Part shown: positions 41,643 to 54,800 of the stretch, piece after piece
How positions within the stretch are numbered: the first letter of the stretch is position 1
Layout of the letters: the number at the start of each line of letters is the position of its first letter
Assembly: GCA_021399435.1 (NCBI GenBank)
Contig: JAJTUP010000051.1
Coordinates: 402,683-466,682 of the forward strand
Direction of reading: 5' to 3'
From: Diaporthe sp. PMI_573
Lineage: Eukaryota; Ascomycota; Sordariomycetes; Diaporthales; Diaporthaceae
Length of the DNA: 64,000 nt
Position numbers and translations under genes: made by a program
Notes under the pieces: generated by a model
The model's input: only the letters and a program-made list of their open reading frames with translations
Told to the model about the DNA's origin: nothing
The model's database searches: none

Positions 41643-44189
41643 ATGGCAGAGAAGTCGACCTTGAGCCTCTTCGACAGGTTCCGCGCCCAGGTTGAACAGC
41701 GTAATCTGAACGACAGGGCCTTGATTGAGGGACCACTTGGTGTGTTTGGCCAGCCAATTCTTTGATATTTCTCCTTCGTACTAATGAGTACCGTAATCAG
41801 TGCATCTGAGTGATAAAGAGCTCCAGGCGGACGTCAGAGAATTCTCAAAACAACTCCCCGACGTCGAATACGAAGACGTCCTCCGGGCAGCCCGCGTCGC
41901 AAAGGACATTCGCACATACGACCAGGTCGCCCGGAACTCGGCGACGCAGACAAACCTGCTGGTGACGCTAGAAGACCAGGAGAAGAGGGGCCTCGTGTCG
42001 GAGCACGACGAGCTCAGGGGCCAGTTCCGCAAGATCTTCCCCGTCGTCCTGACGGTCGGCTGCGCGGCCTTCCTCCAGGGCCACGTCCAGGCGTCCATCA
42101 ACTGCGCGAGCCTCTACGCCCAGTGGCTCGAGTGCCTCTCGCCCGGGTGCGCCGAGCCGCCTGAGGACTGGCTCTGGAAGTGGAAGCTCGGCGCGGCCAA
42201 CTCGAGCCCGTTCTTCGCCGCTGCCATTATTGGCGCGCCTTCTTCCCTGCTACTTAATTTCTGGGTCGGCCGCCGTGGTGCTATCACCGTTGCCGCGGTG
42301 ATGATACTGGCCAGCTCGCTTGGCTCTGCATATGTGACTTCCTGGCAGCAGCTCCTGTGTGTCAGGATCGTGAATGGCGTGGGTAAGCCTCGTACCCAGC
42401 TCCTGGGCGGTTTAAATCCACACGTTTAGTGACATGGTAGACTACAGGCATGGGAATCAAGGCTGTTAGCACCCCTATTCTAGCTGGTGAAATCGCCTTC
42501 ACCCAATGGCGCGGATCTTCTACGCTCATGTGGCAGTTATGGTCAGTATTCTAGCCCATTATTCCGTGCCTCTAGAGAGTGATGCTTACTTCCATCATTA
42601 TACAGGGTCGCATTCGGAATAGGAATCGGTTCCGCAATAAACCTGGGCATCGCAGCCTGGAACAATGCCACCCAAGACAGCGCCTCGCCGGATCATCAGA
42701 TCAAAGCGTTAAGAGAAATACTCGGGGCACCTTTTGTACCCGCAGTCCTTCTGCTGATCTCATTGGGATGGTGTATGGAAAGCCCACGGTACTACATGCA
42801 ACCAAACACGCCGCACCACAACCCATCTCGAGCTTATGATATCCTGCTCAAGGCAAGGCAAACAAAGGTAAGGTTCCCCTGCCTCGGAGGCTCTGCAATA
42901 CTAGACACCGCCCCTGACACCCTTTAGCTCCAAGCTCTGAGGGACCTCTACCTTATCCACAAGTCAGTCGAGCTGGATGAGTACCGGCCCACCGCCACAG
43001 AGGTCGAGAACGCCGGCATGTCTCACGCCAAGTCCGGGCTTACATATGCAAGTCATTTTGGGATGGCCGTGGTTTATTGCTCCAGGCAATACGCTCTGCT
43101 GTTCAAAGAGACGAAATTAAGAAACGCCGTGTTGAGTACGTGTGTGGTAGCTTTGGCTCAACAGCTGTGCGGAAGTATGTACATGCCAACCAGATATAAA
43201 TTCGGTCACAGAGCTAATAAAAGAACAACAGTCAACGTCTTCGCATTCTATTCAAGTATGAAGTGAACTTCCTGTTAGAACATCTGGGCGACGCTGACAG
43301 ATAGCAGATACCTTCTTTGTCAACTCCATCAGTGACAAACTGAGTGCCATGGGCTTCAGCACCGGCTTTGGTATGTCGGCCCTGAGCAGGACATCCTTGA
43401 AAGTCAATTCTGACAATTCACAGGAGCTGTTAACTTCGTATTTTGCCTCCTCGCCATCAGACGCATCGACACGTGGGGCCGACGGAAACTGATGCTGACC
43501 ACGCTGCCTCTCATGAGTCTCTGCCTCGCAGCAGCTGCCATGCTGTTCATCAACGGGGTCCACCTCGTACCCATTGTGGTTTTCATCTACCGTACGTATT
43601 TCCGGTTCCACTCGCTTGTGGAAGAACAGTGTCGCTAAGGGTGACATCCTTTTCCAACAGTATTCGCCGCGGTGTACTCACCCAGCTTGGGGCCCATCCC
43701 ATTCACACTGGCCTCCGAGAGTTTCCCGCTGGCACAACGAGAAGCCGTGAGTAACTCCGACACAGAAATCACGAAGAATCAAAAAGCTGATAGCTTGTGA
43801 ACCAGGGCTGCTCCGTCGCCATAGCAGTAAACCTCTTCTTCGCCGGCATCCTGACCCTCCTATACCCAGAGCTGGACCCAGCCCTAAAGCACTGGGGCGG
43901 TCTGGCGCTCTTCTCGGCCCTAAACCTGGTGGCGTTCGTGCTGGTGTTCCTGCTGGTCGAGGAGACCAAGGGCTTCAGCCTCGAGGACCTGTCCATGGTC
44001 TTCGCCGTGCCCAAGCACAGGTTCGTCACCTTCCAGCTCGGGTACGTGCGCTACCTTTACCGGAAGTACCTGCGCGGGTCCAAGGAGGACGAGCCTGAGT
44101 TCTACACCGTCGCGCTTCATCATCGCCACTTTAACCAGCCTGATGCGGGCGTGAGGGGCGGGGAGGAGTCTGACGTGTCTGAGGAATGA
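41643..44189 (+). CDS. MFS sugar-porter family transporter with long N-terminal extension
   Basis: Ten exons: 41643-41739, 41801-42382, 42448-42541, 42606-42867, 42928-43174, 43232-43255, 43308-43370, 43424-43591, 43661-43746 and 43806-44189. All junctions are GT-AG and in phase, giving 668 residues. Exon 6 is only 24 nt, but splicing it in yields the conserved run QQLCGINVFAFYSS. About 130 hydrophilic residues precede helix 1. Sugar-porter landmarks then follow: NFWVGRRGA, the STPILAGE helix, CMESPRYYM in the central loop, RIDTWGRRKL, GPIPFTLASESFPLAQREA, and EETKGFSLED. The family carries hexoses, polyols or inositol with protons across the plasma membrane; here the substrate is not known. 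It is much more intron-rich than the transporter at 23099-24884. Confidence 0.9.
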
Positions 44190-45256
44190 AGCTGGGGAGG
44201 AACAATGGGACGGACATGAGGAAGCGGCCATGATAGGAAAAGCAAGGCAACCTGCAGTATATCTCTGCATCGGTGTCTGTTTCATCTGGTACCAGAATCA
44301 CATCAAAATCATTAACGATATATCTGTGTCTGAGCATCAGAGGACCCAAAGCAACTTCCACACTTAGAGAGCAGACAGCAAACCGCATTTGGCAACGTCC
44401 CCTGCTGTTATGTTGATTCTGGTCCTGGAGCTAGAACTCCGAGCCACTCATCGTAAGGCTAGCTACACATGCGAGCAAGTTCGTACTCTAATTCATCGCG
44501 TACAACGCCAGCGGGGTTCACCCATCTCGTGGGACACCAGATACTTAGGTTGAAGATCGGGTGAAATGCACAAACTTGTCCTGCAGTATGACGACCCTCC
44601 TACCCCTGCTGGAAGCATGATTTGCCTCGTGATGCGGCAAATAACAATGCGCCTAATCTTGGCGTCCCTCCAAAGCTGATTCAGAGCAGCAGGCGGGCTT
44701 CAGAAAGGAGCAACATGGTTCAGCCTGCGAATCCATAATTCCAGGTCGGAAGGGTACGTAGTCGGCCACACAAGTCGTCGCCTCGACCACGGTGGTGGCC
44801 CATGTTCCTCACCTGGGCCAGGTCCACGTTTCAGTGAACAGAGGAAATCCTCTCACCGGAACTGCGGCCGTCAGGGGACCTGGCGGGAAGGCACTTTATG
44901 AGAGCCACACAGATGGTGGGCAGTGCTTAGTGACCGCTCCGTGAACAGGTCATCTGGGTGCTGGCCTCTGATCGCATGATCTTGGCACCGGCAACGGCGT
45001 CTTCTTGGCACAGGCCGCCGAGAGAGTATTCCAGCTCGTGAACTGTGCCAGTAGCGAAGTGATCATGCCATGTCCCTAGGGCTGGGCTCGTAAAATGGCT
45101 CCCTTGATTTAGGCTTGGGCGCGGACAGGTCGCTGAACGGGCGTCATAGTCTGGCATGGACCTCGGCAGCAAGTCTGACTGGACAGTAGAATCCTTGAGA
45201 GGTTGTCGATGTGGCCATCAAACCCTTAAGAGTCGACAGGGTGCAACGGGATATCG
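44190..45256. other. convergent intergenic region
   Basis: About 1.07 kb between the stops of the MFS transporter (+) and CGI121 (-). It should hold both 3' UTRs; no other gene, repeat or RNA is supported. Confidence 0.5.
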
Positions 45257-45945
45257 CTAGACACCGCGCAAGGCCATGGAGCTGAGGACGAGCATTTCCG
45301 TCTCTCTCAGCCGTTCCTTCTCGTCCTTGATGTTCTTCAGAGCCGGCGTGCCATTGAGCTTGTAGTATTTTGACACCTTCGACCAGTCTGTAGATTTTGC
45401 GATCTCCTCGTCGGTAAACGGCACAGCTGTCCCTTCCACGCTTTCTGAGAGGTGCCTCCATATGTCGTCGGCGGTAGGCGGTTGGGGTCTGTCGTCGGTG
45501 GGGAAGAGGACCTTGACGACGATGATATCCTTGACCTCGGGGTCGATCCCATAGCGGCGGTAGGCTTCCGAGATCTGCGCCAGGCGACACTGTCAGCGGG
45601 CCCATGACGGCAGAAACGGGGAGGGACTTGTTGTCTCGAGCTCGCGGCTGAGGGGGACGGACTCACGTTGTTGCTGGCGCTGAGGGCGAGCACGGTCTCG
45701 GCATGGACGTTGGGCGACTTCAGCCTTCCCTCCAGGAGCACTGAGAGTGCCTTGTAGGCGGCGGCGAGGACCTGCAGCCTGGAGATGACGGTGGTCGCGT
45801 CGATGAAGGCGTACTCGAAGTCGGCGTTGCGGGCGAGGAGCTGCGACTGCAGGTGGCCCGCGTTTGCGACGCCCCTGAAGAAGGCGACGTGGACGCTGTG
45901 GGTGGACGGCACGTGCTCGAGAGAGACTGTCTCGAGGAGCGACAT
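45257..45945 (-). CDS. CGI121: EKC/KEOPS complex subunit CGI121
   Basis: Two exons, 45945-45667 and 45574-45257, with a 92-nt intron (GTGAGT...CGCAG), give 198 residues, the usual length. The N-terminal strand pair (ETVSLEHVPSTHSVHVAFFRGVANA) and the block ADFEYAFIDATTVISRLQVLAAAYKAL are typical of CGI121/TPRKB. So is the downstream HAETVLALSASNN followed by ISEAYRRYGIDPEVKDIIVV. The protein binds the Bud32 kinase within KEOPS, which adds threonylcarbamoyl to A37 of ANN-decoding tRNAs and is also tied to telomere maintenance. An insert-rich C-terminal half with DDIWRHL and a closing helix is usual in filamentous fungi. Expression is expected to be constitutive. Confidence 0.93.
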
Positions 45946-47153
45946 GTTTGTGGGGTGATTGGGAACGAGCAGTTCCTGAGGATGTACGGCGGAGCAAAGT
46001 TGGCCTGCACTGACGTTGTAGTAGTCCGCCCGCCGAGTGCTTGTCGAAGTTTGTCGAGCTCCCTTCTCGGTCGGAGTTGGAGTAGCTGAAGTGGGGCTGC
46101 CCCACCTGGTACTGTGTGCTGTGTACCAGCTACAGCCTTATGCCCAACCAACATTTAGTTGCTTGCTGCTTCTGATGTGTTTGTAGGCGTAATATATCAT
46201 AGAGATTTCCCAAGGTGACCATGGCTTAAACTTACAATTGAAGAGAGATACCCTTGGCTGGGCGGTCTTCATGTCTTGGTCACATTTTGCAGAAAAGGAC
46301 CGGCTTCACTTATACCTGGTTAGTAATCTAAATAATTGTCATATCCTAGGTAGGCAGTCAAATCTTGGGGGTACTAACGAGCGTATCTTGAAATATTATT
46401 CGATTGGCTTTGCTCTCATTTTCCTCAAGCTGCATGGATTGCGCAAAGAACCACGTCAACATTGTGTATCTATTGCTTCTCACGGCCTCAAGAGAGCCAC
46501 TCAGGGCTTACAACGATACACCAGCCGGTCACAAAAAAGACGTCATCTGTCCACTAATAAGTGAGTAGATACTTAGAAAGTCCTGAAATGGGGATACTGA
46601 ACCAAATTCACTGCAAATACTCTTGTTCACTAATGCCAAACAGTATACAGCAGTTGATGGGTTTGTGGCCCGGCTTATTGCCGACCCCTAGTATTGAAAC
46701 CTAACATTCGGAAAGCATTCCAGGTTCCCCCCTCAGGAGCAATTACTTTTGATTCAAGCGGCACAAATTACACAACAAGGACTTTTGTAGATGGGAGGTC
46801 CAGAAAATGAGAGAGTGTCCGATGAATAGACACAAAAGGGAGTTTAAGATACAGTTTTCACGGCACACGGCCAGTTACTGCAAAGACGAGGACTTTTATG
46901 CATTAAATGAAGATAAAAAGAAACTGTAATGGCTTTGACGTTGAGTCTGCTCGCTATTTGGCTTTGTCATGGCTAGTAGTAAAAATAAGTATGGAGAAAA
47001 GAATCAGGAGGAACGACACTAGAACAGAGAAACCACATTGCGATTGTTTAGTAAACTTCATTTCGTAACGCATTGCGAGTCATTACTTTCATAAGCAACC
47101 CATTGGACGATTCATAATCACTCCTAGGAATGCAACCACTTCGCTCTTTGGTA
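45946..47153. other. intergenic region
   Basis: About 1.2 kb. The part near 45946 is the CGI121 promoter; the rest, from about 46180, is moderately AT-rich and holds no recognisable gene. A plus-strand frame at 46238-46564 is open without an ATG and matches nothing I know. Confidence 0.45.
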
Positions 47154-48721
47154 CTACTGCTTGGTCTCCCACTCGTGAGGTTTCCGGCCGTAGACGACAT
47201 AACTTAGGGACTCAGTAAGCAACTCTCGTATGAGTCAGTTAATGAGGGAAGGAATGCACTTACATTGGATAATAATAATGTATCCCGGTGTCACAGACAT
47301 CAATAATTGCCAGCCGGAGAAGCTCCTCAACCTCATCTGCTTCCATCCCGTAGTTTCTTAGTATCTTCCAGCACATCCCCCGGAGGGCCCGATGCGTGTT
47401 TGTCATCAACCACTTGCCAAGTTCCTTCCACCGTGGCTCGATTGGCCATGGATTACCTACAAGCATGAGTGGGTTCCGATTAGCCACCAGGCTTTGTTTG
47501 CAGTGCCAGTGAGGATGGCTCAACTTACCAGGACCCGGTCCAACCTCCTCAACTACATCCACAAAGCCAGCCTCAAGAAGCCATTGCTTATAATTAACCG
47601 GCTTCTTCAGGTCCCGGCCGATAGCCAGCCCCGCCTCGATCATCGTCCGATTCAGCTTTTCTAGATATGTGCCTTGCAGGGTGTTGTCGTCGCACAGGGT
47701 CTGGAAGACGGGGTCCATGAGCTCGATCCAGCCCCCTGGATTCATGTTGTCAAAGGACTTCCGGATGACCGTGCGATGGTCGTCGAAGCAGCTGACCGCG
47801 AGGCGTAGGTGGATGTAGTCGAACGGGTGCGGGTGGATCCACTCAGAGTGCTCCGAGTCTTCTTTGAAGAACTGCACATTTGGCACGACGTCGACTGATT
47901 ATATTTTGTGAGTGAGAATTCTTTTCAGGCCACTCTCCAATATCCTCAGTCACAAGACCTCAGTCACAAGACCTCAGTCACAAGACCTCAGTCACAAGAC
48001 TCTGGATCTCAGGATACTCATTGGCCATTAACGAGTAGGACTAGATGAGTCCGCAAGACACAGGGATGTATTGTGGGATATACTCACGCGGCTGGATCAT
48101 GCTTAGATCAGTTCCTATCACAGTCGCTTGGGGATGTTGTTGAGCAAACTTGATCGCCCATATCCCCGTCCCAGTGGCGATGTCAAGCACATATTCTGGG
48201 CGCCCAATAGGAGCACGGTAGAGCGCACCACCGAGGTAAATTGTGAAAGCTTTATGCTGGAGGTCGAGTCGGTCTTGCTCGGCCTGTCCACAAGCTCCCC
48301 ATCAGTGGCGGAACGGAAGGGTTTTGCATTGGTTTATGACCTGGCCTGTACGAACCGGATCGTTGGGCAAGAAGTATCTTCCCGTCTCGTGGTCGACATA
48401 TGTCCGCCCGTTCTCCTCGTCCAGCACGGCGCCCGGCTCCGCAACGGAGCTCCCGGTCGGCTCTCGTATGAGCTCCCCCGGTACTGGCCGTGGCAACGCG
48501 TAGAGCACGTAGCCATTGTAGTCCAGCGCCGGGGCCTGGACGTCTTGATTGAGCACACTTTGTGGGTCGATGCCGGTGTATTGTGCGGGGTTGCTGGCCT
48601 GGCCGTAGATGGCCGGCTGACCAATTACTGTGGCATCGGTATTGATCTGATATTCATCTTGGGGATGGTTCTGATATTCGCTGCTTTCCTTGTGTGACTC
48701 GTTCAAATACTGTTCATTCAT
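47154..48721 (-). CDS. LaeA-like S-adenosylmethionine-dependent methyltransferase
   Basis: Five exons: 48721-48356, 48283-48088, 47894-47529, 47456-47264 and 47202-47154, with introns of 72, 193, 72 and 61 nt. All are in phase, giving 389 residues. A hydrophilic leader of about 95 residues is followed by GRTYVDHETGRYFLPNDP and AEQDRLDLQH, the usual entry to these enzymes. SAM-binding motif I is YVLDIATGTGIWA (153-165), with the acidic residue after strand 2 in VIGTDLS. Then come PFDYIHLRLAVSCFDD, PGGWIELMD and the C-terminal YVVYGRKP, which is recovered only through the short last exon. The third intron is a multiple of three without a stop, so retained transcripts would still translate. Members include LaeA, a regulator of secondary metabolism, but most paralogues have no known substrate. 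Confidence 0.92.
47944..47999 (-). repeat. four perfect 14-bp repeats inside an intron
   Basis: The unit CCTCAGTCACAAGA (plus strand) is repeated four times without a mismatch, making 56 bp of the 193-bp second intron of the methyltransferase gene. The other introns of the gene are 61-72 nt, so the repeat accounts for about half of the extra length. Confidence 0.95.
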
Positions 48722-48760
48722 GGCTGCTATGAAGTTGACGCGCCGCGTGTAACAATGCGG

Positions 48761-48819
48761 AGTATATACTGAGTATATACTGAGTATATACTCGGAGTAT
48801 ACCAGGTATATACCACGTG
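48761..48819 (-). promoter_or_regulatory. stacked palindromes upstream of the methyltransferase
   Basis: The perfect 10-bp palindrome AGTATATACT occurs at 48761, 48772 and 48783, an exact 11-bp period or about one helical turn. A half-like AGTATACC, a second palindrome GGTATATACC (48804-48813) and CCACGTGG (E-box type, 48813-48820) follow. The block is 40-100 bp upstream of the ATG at 48721. It may serve as a TATA region, a repeated operator, or both. No binding factor is known to me. Confidence 0.6.
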
Positions 48820-51800
48820 GGAACGAGTTAGACCTGCCTCCGCATCGCTGCCCAGGCAGAATGGTTGTTTTCCCCGAGCGCGTTAGTCTGCTCCATCGAC
48901 CCCAATTCACGTGCATCTGAGTACCACTGTCAATTAACTCCATTCGTTGGTTTTGATAACTGGACACATAGTTTTATCCGGGCCTCGACTTGAAATATTT
49001 ACCTTCGTGCTCGAATTCATGCCACAAGGAATGTCATCTTTGCACGATTTGGCTTCAGTCCCACTGAGTCACCAGATTTTGATGCCAGCAAAAGGGTCCA
49101 AGTATATAGCCAAACCTGCAAATTCAGGGCCCCATCTTCTGCCGTGGAACTGGACATGAGGAAATCAATTATGGCAGCCAGGCCTCTCGAGAAATGCCCA
49201 GAATCCGGGCAAGTTTGGCCGGCAAGGCTAGATGGGTGGTGCACTTGAGCATTGCTGCCTGCAAGTATAACATAAATCTGCGTTTCCTACGTGCCAGTCA
49301 TGGCACCAAGTGGGCGGGCGTATCCCATTTCAGTCTTCGCGCCAGAGCAGTTGCTGCAGCCTCCGAGGGAACCTTTGAGATCTTGGAAAATTGCTTGAAT
49401 TATACGCTGCTTGTGAACCCCACCAGAGCAGTATCCTGCTATCGTGAGCCTATCAATATCAAAACCGCAACAGAGACTTGGAACTGTCGCTTCTGGTCCT
49501 TCCACTTCTCGTTTATTGTAGGAAAGACGAGGGGACCAGCACTTCAATTGCTACGGAAAGAGGGTAACATCATTACCTTACAATGATATAACTAGCCATG
49601 TAATGTTCGAACAGGCTTCGTTCCACCACTGGCTATCTGGAAAACCCCGACGTTAAAACGCGTCGTTAATATAAGTGCAAAGTCCTTTTTTTTTTTTACA
49701 ATGATATGAGAGATTTACGACCTGCCAGCCCACCTCTGAGGCCCCAGCGACGCTTCCCCCCTCCCCCAACACGTGCGTTCGAGACCCGGAAACTGAGGCT
49801 GAGACCCCGCAGGTTTCCCTGGACCTGATTGAAGGAGGCGGGACCGCATCGCTTATTGGCAGAGTTCTAGACTTGATAGCTAGGCCCCGGAGCCGGCCGC
49901 TCTGTACAAGGGATGCTAAGAACTCCTGAGGGGAATCCGCCACCGCGTGCGTTGGCATGTATATCTTGTCCGTGTTGAGACGGGATGCCTCTCTCCTCAC
50001 AAGCCCCGCTCAGCATCAACCGTTCAGCCGGTGTTGGCTCGGTTTTCGATATGCACGAGGACTAAAGCATGGTTAGGGTTGGATTTTATACAAGACATAT
50101 GAGGTAACCATGCGCAGCTTAGATCGGTATCACAATACATCAATAGCGTGAAAGATGTCGATGGCTGTGGCCATCGCCAGTCATCGAGATGGCCAGGATG
50201 GACGCGTGGCCACATAGCAAAAGGAAATCTAGGCTCTATCAGAGGCTTCCTGTATTGGTCAAATACATTGTTTCAAGTTGCACATGTGGCTTTAATAACG
50301 TGTGACTGGGTTGAGAGGAGCCTCGATATCTCAAGACGAGGTCCCCCGGCGGAACACTGACGGCGTGGGAGGCGGTCAAACGGCACGGGATTGTCTGAGA
50401 TGGATTGATCACTATGCATTGACCGGCTTCAGATGCATGAAAAGATCGAAACGTTTCCCCTGTTACTTTTTCCAATTTGTGCTAATTGTTTATCTGCAGG
50501 AAATATTGGATCTGCTACCGAAATGTGTAACCGGGCCTCATCGCCACCATTGCCCCTTTCCGTGCTTCTCGGCCGAAATTCAGCTTCCCGCACAGGGGGC
50601 CAAGCTGCGCGGAGACGGTTTTGGACAATGTTTCAAACTTTCTGCTCACAATTTGCCACTGGTGTATGCAAACGCCACTCGATGCGGCGTTGTCGAGGAG
50701 GATCTGGCACCTGCCTGCCTAAATCGTCAGCCGGTCTGCATGCAGATGGGGGCGAGGCAAGGCACGGCGAGAACAAGAAGCATTACACTCAGGCAGGAGA
50801 GCAGCCTCCGCCGGCTGATACATGCCATCAGGATTTGCCCTGCAATGGGCAGTCCTTCGCTTGGAACTGGAGTCGTGTCAAATTGGCCGGCCCCCTTGGT
50901 GAAAGAACGAGTCGGACCAGCCTGATCTGTGCTAGCAAACTGGCTTGGCCACGAAATCAGCATGCAGGCGCGCTAAACCTTGGGCGAGACTCGGGTCGCA
51001 CGACGAGCTCATACACAGTATCCAGACGTCCACGACGATGGCGGCGAGGGCAAAACGTCGGTCAGTTGGGGGCTCCCACACGTGCAGTTCACCACCAGGC
51101 TGCCATTACCCGTGATACGTGAGCCAACTTGGCACCCGCGTTCTAGACTCGCCTAGAAGCCACGGGCGGGCAGACCTTACCCCGGGCAAAGCCAAACTTT
51201 GAGGTGGCTCCGGGTCAAGGTTTGACTCAATCACCATAACCAGGAGGACAGGGCGGCCGCAGCAGCGAGTCAACGAGATTCTGCAGAGCCAATCCCTGCA
51301 CCTCCTCCTCATTCAGGTTATGATGTAAGTGTATTGATTGGTCTTTTTGGCCACTCCTGCGCCGTGAGTGTTCGAGCGAGGTACCTGAAACGCTGATGGA
51401 CATCGAACATGCGATATCACGCCTTTCTGCAATCGGCATTCTCTTTGTGTTGGTAAATGTCTCGTTAACACTGTGTCAGGGAGGATGGGCTTGATCCGCT
51501 ACGACCCTGCCCTGGGACAAGAACTAGCTGCGTCACTGCCCCTGACGGGTCTGGACTTGGGTCTTCTTGCTGTTTATTGCCCGAATGTACCATCCCGGGT
51601 ATCCTAGCCAGCAGTGTGGAAACCTTCGTGGATAAATGAGGCGGCCAACGACTCTGACGTAGCCTCAATGGATGGGAAGCCTTTGAGTACTGTCTATCAT
51701 TCCACAAAATTCATTTCTTTTTCTTTTCCTTCTCCCTGCCAGTCGACTCGACCACTGTAGCGTCTCACAATGTCAAGCGCTTGATCCGAGTCCCGCACTG

Positions 51801-54800
51801 GGGCTGGGGTCGTATTGGCCTCCCTCTTCAGAAGGGGGCATAATCTTACCCCTGGAAAATTGTACATACAGTAAATCAATGATGCGAGGTGCGATACGGC
51901 GTGGAGGTATCTCCTTGGCCCATTCGTGATGCACCGTTTGCTTTTTCTCTGCGTGGAACGAGGGGGTGGCTACGTTGCAAGCGCTTCGATCCCCATCGTC
52001 CACGCCGGGTGCTCAAAAGAACCCATTGGATTGGGACCACGAGAAGGATCCAACGTACCCCTCAGCAATAGTAGCAGCTGCTTTATGCCCTCCAGGCAGT
52101 AATGGAGAGGGACTTTTGTTTGATCGCCTCTGGACATGTACCATATGGGCCACACGGCCGAGGACCCGCATCGTAGAACTTGATGTCAGACGGAGAAAGC
52201 CATGGATTTCGCCGAACTACGATAGATCTAACCATCTCAGCAGCTCGGTTCAAGGTGGCTCACTTGATCCAATAGGAAATAGCTGTCGCTATCCGCGGCC
52301 GACGTTCCTAAGACAAGGCCTAAGGCCTAAGGGCAACTTTGGAGATGGGCCTCCTTCCCTTTCGTCCTCGTTGCATGTGGTGGTCGGGAATGTCGATGCT
52401 TGGACCTAAGACAAAATGTCCGAAACTGGAAACCCGATCGTAGACAGACTTATGTAGGTTCAGGTTGCCCTTCGGATCCGAATCGTGAGCCATCGTCTCC
52501 GGTCCAATTACTGTTGTCCCCCCACTCCTTTGATGATCGAGACCATCCGCTGCTTCCAGTCAACCACATGCCTCTATTTCTTTTTTGACCAGTCCAGAGT
52601 TCTCTTGGATGTCTTACAAAAGAAGTAGCTTCTGGAGGCTTGGTTAGGGAGTGGAGGAGGCTCCGCAAGCGAGTGCGACTGGTAAGTCTACGTGTCAGGC
52701 TGTGCGGTGGCATTCCTCACAATGATAGTCACGCACATCAGACAGGCATCTGCCACCCAGCTTGGCCGACAGGGTGTGTGAGCAGGCTTGGGGCAAAAGT
52801 GACCAGCTTCCCTTGATTCAGGACCTTGAGATCCGCGACTGCCCATGGCCCAACAAGAACAGTTGGTTGGGATCCAAGGCTTCAGAAATCCTTATCGGAA
52901 CTGTCCATGCGTGTCAAATGTTCCAAAACCATCAAGTGTCGTTTGCTCCAGTCCAGCTGTGCGTAGGTCGAGGCAGCGCCTGGGAGACCGTGCGTACCTG
53001 CATAGCATTACTGAACTCGTGTGTGCTAAACATAGTCGTTCTCGCCTGAATGCTACCTAGGAAGAACGGTCCTCGCTTGACCTACCGACACCCCGTACTG
53101 GGGGCCACTAAGATCAGCAGTCCCAACAATGTCTCCTCGCCTAGGATATGCCCAGATAGGGGTGCTTGACAGGATCACTGTGAAATGCAGAGGCGCTTGA
53201 CTCGGCTGTTTGCCACTGACTGTTATTAGCGCGACTGCGCTATTTTGTATAAGGACAGTGCCGGGCTAACTATTGACAAAAAAGACGGATACAGGCGGTG
53301 GGCAAGCGGAGAAGGGGGGCCATTTGGCGATGTCGTGCCGCCGGGGCGTAGGCCGGTCTTCTGTACTCCTGTTTCAGCCCACGATACCGGCCAACTGGCC
53401 ACAGTCTCCGTCCATCGCCGACTGCACATGCTTATTAGATACCCACACTCGGGCACGAGTCCGAGCAGCCTATCCCTACGCAAACCTTGACTTGGAGCCC
53501 CTGCCCGGCCCCAATCTGGGTGTGACGGGCAAGACGATCCACGAGACGCGTCCACTGAATCACAGCTCCATAAGTTGGGAATGACTACTGATTTGTATCA
53601 TAATGTCGTTTACATTTGATCGACAACATCTTCGTGCATGACGCATTTCCTCGAAATCCCTCCGTAATATTGACCCCTCTCACAAGCGTGAAAACTTCCG
53701 CATCGAGCCTGACCAGCATCATGACACTCACACGAGCCAATTGCGCGTATCGTGGTCCCTCTGCACCTTGGTGGCCCCGGCTCGGGATTGGAGAAGATTT
53801 TCATATCGTCAGGGCCGCGCTCATATAGCAACGACCCCTGTACTGTGCCAGTGTTTATGGACTCGATTTCAACAGAAGCAGAGCGCGACACGATGTCATA
53901 CGTAGTTTTTTGGTCAGCCACGATGTCTTCCAATCCACCCACGAGTCCCGGAAAAAAATCCGAGGCACAAGAGCGGGTCTAATTAGTTATCGAATGGTTT
54001 CGGCCCTGTTTAAGCAAGCGGGCAGGTTGACCATGACCCTACGCCACTGGGCGCTGCGCCATGGCGCCGGTAATCTTCGGTGTTCTTGGTTCTGGGACAG
54101 AACAAAACTTACTCTACAGTGTACACCCGGCCCGGTACGACCCGGGGTGGTCGGTCCCAAGCAAAGCAAACATTGAACGCCCTGATGCGGTCCAACAGCG
54201 CCAATGGACACGTGCTATGTTGCGCAGAGAAACATGTGTTCCATGCAGCACGAGCGCTTTCGGTTCAAGCTGATTGGTACTTTTAACAGCATGCCTTTGC
54301 CACGTTGGATCCTTGGAACCTCGCCTGCTTGCCGGACAATTATCTCTTTCGCGGGCCATCTGCAGGCGCCACTTGGACCGATTCGGGGCCAAGCTGCGAA
54401 TACCTCGGCGGAGCAATTTAGTGGAAACTGGCGCGTACTGCGCAGCTGCAAAGAACCTAGCATGCGGGTTAGATGCGCAACAACTACCTGGAAGGCTGGA
54501 ATTGCTCAGATGTTCCTCCTCTTTCTCCTTGTTTGCCACGTAGGCTACACGGTACTTTGTATTGAAACGTCCTGATTCCCATTCAGGGCTGAATGGACGC
54601 TCTTGACTCGCAAACCTTGGGCCCATGCCAGATCGGGTTCGTCCGGGAGCCCGGCATGCGACGTCACAACCAAATCCGCAGCCAAGAGAAGATCACTGCC
54701 TAAGGTGTAGACTATAGCGATGGTATCGAGCTTACAGGAAAGCATCACCGTGCCCAGCAAGTTCAAGGACAGTCCCCGTATTTTCCAATACTGATCCGCG

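Noticed and set aside
50302..51122. two overlapping plus-strand frames of 207 and 229 codons as a gene pair
   Set aside because: They overlap over about 490 bp in different frames, start without an ATG or with poor context, and show no protein-like features; left as a place to test.
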